From Cyclospora cayetanensis (taxonomy: Eukaryota; Apicomplexa; Conoidasida; Eucoccidiorida; Eimeriidae), in assembly GCF_002999335.1 (NCBI RefSeq), contig NW_020312602.1:157643-221642 (forward strand): a stretch of DNA of 64,000 nucleotides, given 5' to 3'. Below are positions 13,063 through 22,401 of this stretch, piece by piece. The notes under the pieces were generated by a model, which was given only the letters and a program-made list of their open reading frames with translations, was not told where the DNA came from and did no database searches. Both the position numbers and the translations under genes were made by a program. Each line of letters opens with the position of its first letter. The first letter of the stretch is position 1.

Positions 13063-16000
13063 ATGTGCCGACTAACAGCCATCATTACCAGGGGGGACCC
13101 AATTCTCCTCGCAGATATTCTTACAAGGCCCCGAAGAAGCATCATTCAACAGTCGTTCAACTGTCAGGTGAGACAAGGAGCTGTCAGGCTGCGAAACGCC
13201 CATCTGGGCATCCACTGTACTGAGTAGGTACAACACTGTGCGTCAAGCATCAGGTCCTCTGTATTGACACCTAGTGATCCTGGAGTTACTCCGTATGCCG
13301 GTTCTGCGTGCGAGACAGGAGCGCCTGCCTCAAAGCGATATTCGGAGCGCGTATCAGAAGGCCTCACTCAACGGCGATGGCTTTGGAGTCGGCTGGTATG
13401 TTACCGACCGTGCTGAACGTGCCCGCTCAGCCGAAAACCTGTGCCTCCTACGAAGCTGCGGTGAGAGTCGCGACAGCGCTATAGGGGCAACAGTACCCGA
13501 TCGTGACACCAGAGCAAAGGACAATGGGGCCTCATTGGATGACGGAGGAGCATGTGTATTTACCTCCTTGAAGCCTGCATGGGCAGACAGGAACCTCTAC
13601 AACCTTGCCGAAAAGGTATATATATATTTATGCTACTGGCTGCTTTCGGCTTATGCCTGTGTATGATGCAAGAGCCAGTGACCCTTGCGTTCTGGTGGCA
13701 GGACCCCTGCAGAGAATGGTCTTAGAGGCGTTTCTTTGGCATTCTCTCTCCACACACGAGCACACGTTCGCATGTCGAAATCGCTTTGTGGAGCGAATAC
13801 GCCGTGTTTTAGTGCAACGGGGACTCCGCTTGCCGTTGCCACAAAGCCAGCTAGACCCCGTTAGGTGTCTCCGGCAACCTTGCCGGCATTATGCATCTCT
13901 CTCTGGAATGCAGCGCTTCTTTAGGTGGTCCTATGTGCTTGGCTATCGACACAGATTTCAAGCCGCCTGTTTTTCGCTCATGTTCGAGCGGCAAGCAGCA
14001 CCCTCGGCGTGTCACAATGCACAACATGCACTGGTGGACTGCCTCCCTGGGCAGTAGCGAACGGCAGTGTTAGCACCGAGCTCTGCTGCCATCCGTTCCG
14101 CTGTGGACGCTTCCTTTTCATGCACAATGGCAGCGTCGGTGGCTTCAACCAAATTCGTCGGTAGGCCTATCCTTAGGCTCTGCTTTCTGCGGCGTAGCGA
14201 GCCCATTGCGACAGCAACCCGGAGATAACGCTCCCAGTTGTACATGTGGAAAGAGAGATATTCGGGGAGAGTTGTTGTGTGCAGCCACCCCATTGTGATT
14301 GCTGCCCTAAGGGCACAGCCGGTAAGGGGTTCCGAGTCGGCTGTGCGAGCGTTCGGTGGACGTACTGCCCCCAGACGTGGCCTGCTGTGCATTTTCGCTG
14401 CAGCGACCTTCTGAGTCTTCTGCCCGATCCCATGTTTTCCTTTGCAATAACCAACAGCTGTATCGACAGCGCGTGTCTGTTCGCGGTCTTTCTGGCACTG
14501 CTGCCCAACATGCCCACAGAGCCCTCAAGCCATTCCGCCATGAAGGAGGCCGTGGAACGCATGATTTCCGCGATCTGCTGGTTCCTTGACAAGGAAAAGA
14601 TAGAGGAAACGACGCTGATCAACATCGTTGTGTCGGATGGGGAAAGCATTGTAGCCACCAGATTCGTAACGAACGCTCAAGAAGTGGCCTACGGTAAGCG
14701 CGAGTGCCGCGAGGAAGTGGCTGCTCTCCGTCTGCACTCTACCTGCTGCGATAAGAGCTGGCATCAAAAAGCGGGAGGGGGGGGAGGGGTGCGGCTGCGT
14801 CGACAGCACAACGCGAGGCTCCCCAGCAGAGTCGGGGGTTCAAGAGCTGCCTTTGCCGAAGGTGCACTGTACACGTGGGGAAAGTCCCCCAGAAGAAACG
14901 CATGCACACACCTAAATTGTGGAGGATTTCTGCAATTGCAGAATCGGGGAAGTCGTCTACTGTGCCGAGTTTCACGGGAGAAACCAGCCCTGCGATGCCA
15001 GCAAGCCTCTACTTCGCCACGGGGACGGCCTGGCAGCAGCAGGAGGAGACTTTGGGGGAGTTCCGCATGACTCATAGAGATAAGAGGTATACCCTGGCAA
15101 CAACAGGCTCCATCAGCCTTCACCAAAAAAGACGCTTCTCGCCTGATGCGCGCCTATCTCATCTTTCTTCTCGCCCTCTTGCCTTCCTTCTGGATCCCCA
15201 GGAACTCTGTTCTCTGGGTGCAGTAGATTCTGCACGGAGCGACGTGCAACCACCATCCCCACGTGCAGCCAATCGAGAGCTGTGCACAGCAAAGACTGGT
15301 GGTAAAACGCACGCTTTCTCTGGCTGTGCGTGTCCTTTGTGCAGGACGGATATTTGCATCGTCACCAGCGAGCCGCTGACTTCGAATCCGGAGGACTGGA
15401 TGCCTGTGCCCCGCAACACCATGATTCTGATAACGCCGTCCATCGACTTACTACTCTATCCGATTGCAAGCGTCGGCTATTTGCCCCCCCTGTTGCGGCG
15501 ACGTCGGAGGTCGATCTCTGCGGTGTTCCCTGCGGATAGCTGCGGGTCCTTCGACAAACAGCTCAGCCTGCGGTCGAGCCTAGCAGCTTCCCTCGCGAGT
15601 CGACTGGAGGGGGAGTTCAGCTCCTTGCAGGAGATGCTATTGGGAACTCCTAGTGCGGTCCATGCGATTTCGGAGGCGCTGCCAGTGAAAATGCTGCTTT
15701 CCTTGAAATCGGTTTTCCGCCAGATTGCCGCGGAGGGGCAGTCTTACGAAGGGGGGGCTGGCGAAGAGGGAGGAGTGAAGGCTTGGAACGCACTAGAAAT
15801 GCGGCTAAACGCCTTCGAGCAACAGTTGCGTGCAGCGCAAGCACAGGGGCGGGGGGGGTCCGAAACTGAAGGCAGTCCTCATCTTCGCAGTGTACCTGCC
15901 TCGCCCCCAGGGATGCCCTCTCTTCCAGCTACAAGCTTGCAGCAAGCAGCAGCCTTCTCGTCGGACAGCGTGGGAAGCAGTCAGCAGTGCTACGAGCTGA

Positions 16001-19000
16001 TTGCGGGCACCTGTGCAATCTTGTGTCTGGAATCCATAATGGTGCATGTCGCCAAACGGGGTGGCGGGCAGCGGGAAGCGTCTCTTTGGGGGGAGCAGTC
16101 CCCGCCATCGCTGCCTGTGGCAGCGAAGTCCTTTGTTTTCGCGGGTATGCAGAGCGGCGACGTTGTCGTGTACGATGCAATCAGCTCGTCTGTGGCGCCC
16201 ATATCCTTCCACGCACACGTGGGAGGCGTGCTAGCCATGGCCGTCCACGTCTACACATGGACAGCAGGATCTGTGCGCTCAGCACGCACCGTTCCGTGTG
16301 CAAGCTGCGGCGCAGCCCTGCCCGAAGTGTTTCTGGTGACGGGAGGCAGTGACACGTCTTTAGCCGTGTGGGATCTCTCGCCCCTCCTTTTTGGAGGTCA
16401 CGAGCCTCGCCTTCTGAGCGGCACACAGGTACTTCTTGACGGTCCAAGAGTGTCTATTGCACCCGAAGACTTGCTGGCCGTCCGTCTCACGTTTCTTCCT
16501 CACCAAGGCGATGTGCTCTCCCTGCTGGTCAAGCGTGTCTCCGAGGGTGCGGCGCGGGAGACAAGCTGCAGCATGCACGACCCCTTTACCCGAGTCTGCA
16601 CGATTAGCGCCTGCGACGCCTGCGTTCCTGGGGTTCGCGCAGCGATGCGGCTCGAGGGAGGAGCCAGCGGAGCGAACGAGGACCTCTCCCCGTCCCCTAT
16701 ATCCACCTTTTGGATGCCCAGTCTCCACAAGGTGCAGCCGAATCCCTTCCTAGAGGACTCCGGGAAAAAGGTTCTCCTCTTTATTGGCTTTCAATCCACC
16801 AAGATCGGCGCCATGCGCCTCAGCGACTTGCTAAGGTACTTCCGTCACACCCAGGTGATGGTCTCCGTGCTCGCGAATGCAGTATCCTTCCAGCCCACGC
16901 AGCAGCAGGCACTGCCCCTCCGCGTATCCCGAGACTTCGAGCTAAAGACTCTCGCTTCGGGGCAGCTCAGAGTCATGTTTTCCGGCGAGCAGGAACGGGA
17001 GTCTCTGCGCTCCCTCTTCACCCGAGAACCGACGCATCTGGCCGGACTGTCGCGCAGCGTTCCTCCTTCCCCCCCGAGCGACAGTACCTGTGCAGTCTCC
17101 CCTTTGGGGGCAGCCGGCTTGGCAGCTGATGCCTCCTTCCGGTCGTTGCTCTCCACTTTCGCGCGCAATCTTCGGAATGTCACGCTGCATGCGTCGCACT
17201 CGGCAACGACTTTCTGGCCCGCCAAAAGCGGCCACTCCTCAGGGCGCCTCAGGTGTCTCTACCCCCCAACGGGCACCATCTACTATTTCGAGGCTCCCCA
17301 CGAGCTCGAAGTCCCTCTGCCAGAAGGCGCTGCAGCCTCGGCATCTCCAGGCACGTACAGAGTAGTGAGCAGCACCTCCAGTCTGAAGATCGTGGCGCAA
17401 CCCTCTCAAGAAAACGGAGAAAGACTCAAGATCGAGATGCGGTTTCTGCCGCTCGAGCAGTCCGGCGTGAAGCGTCAGACGTCGCACCAGTCCTTAGTGG
17501 GGCCTTGGCTAGACGAGAGTGGTCACAACGGCTTTGTGGAGTGCCTCACAAGCTGCGGCAAGGTTATTTGCAGCGGCGGAGGTGACGGCCGACTCCTCCT
17601 ATGGAGCGAAAGCGGTCGTCTCGTGGGCGAGCTGTCTGGACACCACGGAGGGGTGCTCTGCGTCGCATACACAGAGGCATCCGTGGACGCTCTCTGCAAG
17701 GATCTGAGTGGCGGGGAACCGAGGGAACGATTGCAGGATGGCCCCCCTTCGCAGGCGGATGCTCCCCAGAGCACTGATGAGGAGTCTCAGTGTCTCCAAG
17801 GACTGCTGTTCAGCGGCAGCCGAGACACCAGCATTCGTGTGTGGGCTCTCGAGCAGCTGGTGTGCATGCAAACCCTGAATGCGCACACCTCGGAGGTCCT
17901 GGCTCTTGCTGCCGACGCCTCCCGCAACATACTCATTAGCGGCTCTGCGAACGGCGAGCTGTTCGTGTGGCAGCTGGACCTGCTGGTAGTGGCCTTCCGC
18001 CTTAGTCTGAATGTATCGCCGTCTTTCGACGCGGACAGAGGATATTTCTCCACACCTAGCGAAGCTCGGAACGCGCTCATTCACGGGGGTTCCTCCGGCA
18101 GCCAGCAGGCAGGCGTATCTTTCACAGATCTGTTGCTCGTGTCCGACGCGTCCATGCTGGACGTTGAAGACGACCACGAGACTCCCGCAATATCGCCTCG
18201 AGCTAGCAAGCCGCAAAGAAGCACAATACGCGGAGGTCTTCAGCTGTGGGCAGGGCGGGGAGACGGCAAACTGGGAGTCTGGACCCTAAACGAGACAGAT
18301 GTGCTCGAGGACGCGTCTGTGGGAGAGCTCGAGGAGCCGTTTTTCCACCCTAAGGGCACGGCAGGCTTCGCCAAGGGTGGCCTCTCCGAAGGATTGCTGT
18401 CCGAATGTGAAGGGGCACCTGCGACAGACGCAAGTGAGCGTTTGCTGCGTGCAGACAGGCGCAAGGGACAGCCCAGTGAGGGTGCAGGGACGCTTGCTCA
18501 GATTGCATCCTCAAAGGACGCGGTCGCACAGATCCAACGTAGCCTTTCAAGTCGCATCGGCAACATGGTCATCACCTCCGGAGCGTCCATGCCCTCTTTG
18601 CCCTTACTCAAGAGTGCAACTGGACTGGAGCCGCGAAGGAGCGACTTTCTGTCTCTGCTTGGACACCTCGTGGCATGCAAGTCGGTATCCGCCTCGAAGA
18701 ATCCCCTGCACTTCAGCGGCTGTATAGCGGCTGCAAAGTTTGTCGCCCAGCTGTTCGAGCAGGCACTAGGAGCCACCGTGGAAATCGTATGGCCCCGTCA
18801 ATCAGGTGTAACCTCCGAATTTCACGGGGATGAGGGTGCGAATCGGCCGCATCCTGTCGTGTTCGGACGCCTCGGCACGAATCCACAACACCCCACCATT
18901 GTGTTTTACTCGCATTATGACGTTGTATCACCCGGAGAAAGCCCCGCCTTCGGTGCCTCGACCGCTGCAGAGTGTCCTGACACCCCGTCATCGTCTCCCT

Positions 19001-22000
19001 TAGCCAGCTCCGGATCTCCCTCCCCGAACCGCCCCGCTACAGACTTCTGGCGAGCTGCCACTGCGCCATATTTAGGCCCTCGGAGCAGCTGTGAAGCCTC
19101 AGGCACCACCGAGCAACTGAGACACCCTGCGCACCGCTCCAACAAACCACTTTCAGAGTGGAGTGGAACGGGGTGGCTCACAAATCCGTGGAAGATTCAC
19201 TGCAAAGACGGCTACATCTACGGGCGCGGAGTTACGGACAACAAAGGCCCCATCATTTGTTCACTCCTCGCGGTAAAGCACTTTATTTCTGAATGGAGAC
19301 GCAAACACAAAGCTCGACATGCTGCTCATCAACAGCCTCAACCACGAGACACAGGGGACGCCGCTTCTGGCCAAGACCCCCTAACCGCCAGAAGTGCCCC
19401 TGCAGTGCCATTCAACTTCGTTTGGATCTGCGAAGGCGACGAAGAGAACGGTAGCATAGGTACGTGCTTTTCAAGTATTATTCCCCGTTCGCGGCATTAG
19501 AACGCTTGAGCCGCCCCTTCACGGAATAGCGCTCCGCTCTTCGGGAAGTGTACAACAGGAAATTCAGATAGGGCCTCTCTAGTCCTCACAATGTGCACCC
19601 TGTTGCCGCCTAGTGGATTTTCCCTTCTTGTACGATCTATGCCTGCACGTATGCAGACATGTATGGATGTAAACATGTATGGATGTACACATGTATGGAT
19701 GTAAACATGTATGGATGTAAACATGTATGGATGTATGGAACTGCTCTGTGGAAGGTGTGACGAGACGTGCTCGCAGGCACACGTTGTGTGTTTCCGGCAT
19801 GTCTGCTATGGCCTTTATACATGCCGAGGGGGCACCAACTTTGGGGCTGGCATGCATGTCGGCTAAAATCGTGTGGCTGGCATGGCGTTTGCTCAGGTCT
19901 GGCGGATGCGGTGGCGCAAAAGGCCAGTTGGCTACATGGAGCTCGTTTTCTCATCTGCAACAACAGTTACTGGGCAGACGACACCACGCCCTGTCTTGTG
20001 TGCGTCCTGTATATACAGCTTCTTTTGCCTTTTTTGCCGTCCTTTATGGCTTGCAGGTGTAAGGCACGTTTCTTTTGTAGGACCCCAGGGCATCCACACT
20101 TCTACACTGCCTGTTTTGGGGATTTCTTGTTGTTTCGCGTGCTGCTGTTCTCATGTGAACAGCTACGGCATGCGCGGGGTGCTGGATATTCGCGTGGAAG
20201 CCACAAGCGGCTCCGACTTCAGCGGCTATCACTCGGGGGTGCATGGTGGCGTTGTGGAAGAACCCATGCAGGCAAGTAAATGTTTCGGGGTTCGATTGCA
20301 CTGCAGCTCGTGTCAGTTGCGCGAGGGTATATGTAGGGAGGCGGATAGTGTCTCCCCCTCCACATATATATATGTACATATGTATGTATATTTGTGTGTA
20401 TGTAGGGTGCTATTACACCTATGGAGCTGTCTCGCAGAACTCTCGGAGACAGACGCACGCTCACACAGCCTCCCTGTGGTGTGCGTGTGACTGTGAGCGC
20501 AGAGTCTGGTGCATCTGCTGGGCTGCATAGCGGACCCTGCCACTGGACGTGTGACGGTGCCTCGATTCTACGACTCCGTGTTGCCTCCAGATCCTACTGA
20601 GGTGAGCAGCCAAGCGGCGATTCGGAGAAGGTTTGCGGTGCGGCTTTTTCAGCGTGATTGTGGCTCTTACGGATGCCTGCGCTTTCTCCGTAGAATGCAT
20701 TGCACTGCGATTTCTCAGCTCGAGCGCATAAAGATAGCGGCCGCGTCAGTGACTCCGGAGTGCCGCCGGCAGGTTGAATTCAGGAAGGCTAAGGATCTCC
20801 AAGAGGTTTTTAGAACAAGGTACACCCCATCTCAACCTTAGTTGGCGAGGGGGCAGTCAGACTCAGGCTGCAGGCGCTGTAGTGCTCCTGCCCTTCCAGC
20901 TTCCTCGTTTCTCTTTCGCTGTGCAGAGAGAGACGCCAGAGGCTTCTGGCTGGCGCTTTCTCGTGTGATCTGTTAGGGGGGGGAACCGCGTCCTTCTGAT
21001 GTACATACAAAACGGGATTGCAGCACGGTGCTGTATGGCGCTGCTGAGTGCCTCCTTTGCGTTCAGCTGGTTAGAACCTTCCCTCTCGCTTCTGGGTATC
21101 AACACCTCCTTGAAGGGGAAATGCGCGCACGTCGGGGGGGCTATGCGCGTCATCCCTTCCACGGCTTGTGCCGAAATCAGTCTGCGTCTCGTGCCACAGC
21201 AAGTAGGGCCAGTGGCATCCTCTTCCTGCTCTCCCTCTCTTGGCTCTAGTCTGCAAAAGAGATAATTTTGAGACTCTCAAATTGCGGCAGCACCATTTCC
21301 CATAGGTGAGCCACTCGGAAGTCGCCCATTTTCTTTTTTTTCAGAGTCCGAAGGAAGTATTTGCTCTCGTCCGCAATTACTTGGAGGAATCGTTTGCGAA
21401 GATTTCTTGCACGAGCAAGCTGACTGTGCAGTGCCTCCGACAAGGCCGCTCCTGGCGCGCGGACTTGGAGGCTCCACGAACGCGTGCGCTTTACGGAGCA
21501 GCGCATGCAGCCATTAAAGAGGTAATACTTATGCTGTGTCTGTCTGTTGCCTGAAAAGCATGGACTTGGCTCAAGAAAGGGGGGGAGGGCAGGGCAGAGT
21601 TTTTTTTAAAGGAAGATGCAGCACGTCTGCAATTTATTTCCGCAGTCAGCCCCTTCATACATCTGTTCTCGGGGTTTTACTGAGAAGGAGCTTTCTCGAA
21701 ACTCCTAGATTGTAACGCTGGTGCATAGAAACTAATTTGTTTTTCTGCAGGTCTGGGGTGTAGACCCTCTGTACGTGCGGGAAGGCGGCTCTATGCCTGC
21801 CATTCCCTTCCTCGCTGACTCCCTGCGCAAACTTACAGGACCTCATGGATCCCATGGGGGTCTTGAAGAAGTAGCTATTTGTCAGCTGCCGTTTGGTCAG
21901 GCTAGCGATAATGCGCACTTGCCGAACGAGCGCCTGGGAATCCGACAGGTTGAGAAGGTGAGTGAGCATGTGTGGAATTCGCAGTTGGCCGGCAGACGAG

Positions 22001-22222
22001 TAACTACTCGTTACTTGGGGTAATAAGGGGAGCAGTTGCTTTTAGAGAAAGGCTTAATGACGCCCTAGTATTGCTTCAGTAGGCTCAGTCCGATGTGACG
22101 CATGCTTGTGCATTGCGCGCGCTGCTCAGGGGGTCGATGTGCTGGCTTGCACTCTGGAATATCTTGCGGCTCGACTGGCGGGGGAAGGTTCATTAGCATC
22201 TCCGTCTCCTAGGATGTATTAA
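13063..22222 (+). CDS. DUG3-DUG2: DUG3-DUG2 fusion: class-II glutamine amidotransferase + WD40 + M20 peptidase (glutathione degradation)
   Basis: Fifteen exons: 13063-13167, 13319-13615, 13955-14010, 14074-14160, 14404-14693, 14942-15086, 15345-19459, 19897-19999, 20163-20271, 20503-20601, 20719-20819, 21067-21202, 21345-21521, 21751-21957, 22130-22222. They sum to 6,120 nt, or 2,039 residues, with every phase closing; the exon 3/4 and exon 10/11 borders are the least certain. The product starts MCRLTAIITRG, so the nucleophile Cys2 of class-II amidotransferases is present, followed by NGDGFGVGWY, FTSLKPAWADRNL, FFAHVRAASS, CHPF..GRFLFMHNG and VTSEPLTS..DWMPVPRNT. The same open exon 7 then runs through a linker into WD40 repeats (GGGDGRLLLWSESG, SGSRDTSIRVWAL, ISGSANGELFVWQL) and the M20 peptidase (SHYDVV, YGRGVTDNKGP, CEGDEENG, HSGVHGGVVEEPM, VWGVDPLYVREGGS, GQASDNAHLPNE). 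In yeast, Dug2 and Dug3 are separate proteins that together hydrolyse glutathione; here they are one cytosolic polypeptide (inferred). No stop or frameshift separates the two halves. Confidence 0.92.
19657..19736. repeat. 16-bp tandem repeat, five copies, in an intron
   Basis: Five consecutive near-identical 16-bp units of the form ACATGTATGGATGTAA, differing only at the last base, lie in the intron between exons 7 and 8 of the fusion gene. The unit begins with the palindrome ACATGT. Confidence 0.9.
20272..20277 (+). other. Non-canonical GC splice donor (GC-AG intron)
   Basis: Exon 9 of the fusion gene ends ...CCCATGCAG and is followed by GCAAGT, the usual consensus of GC-AG introns. Using it joins EEPMQ to SLVHLLGCIADP in phase 0, as expected for M20 peptidases. 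The nearby GT at 20276 (GTAAAT) would leave the wrong phase. Confidence 0.65.
20361..20404. repeat. TA/TG microsatellite in an intron
   Basis: A mixed (TA)n/(TATG)n tract in the intron between exons 9 and 10 of the fusion gene. It gives a low-complexity IYVHMYVYL-type open frame that should not be read as protein. Confidence 0.8.
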
Positions 22223-22401
22223 TGCATTAAAGGAATTGGGTGATTTTATACGTATTTGTTCCACCAGGTTGTTTTCCAGCAGTGCTCAAAACTTTCCCGT
22301 CATCAGCTCCCGCTAAAACAAGTGGCTGCTTCACGCGGCTATTGAGAATGTGGACAAGCAATCCAGGACCGTTTAAATTCCTGGTATAATAGTAACCGAT
22401 T

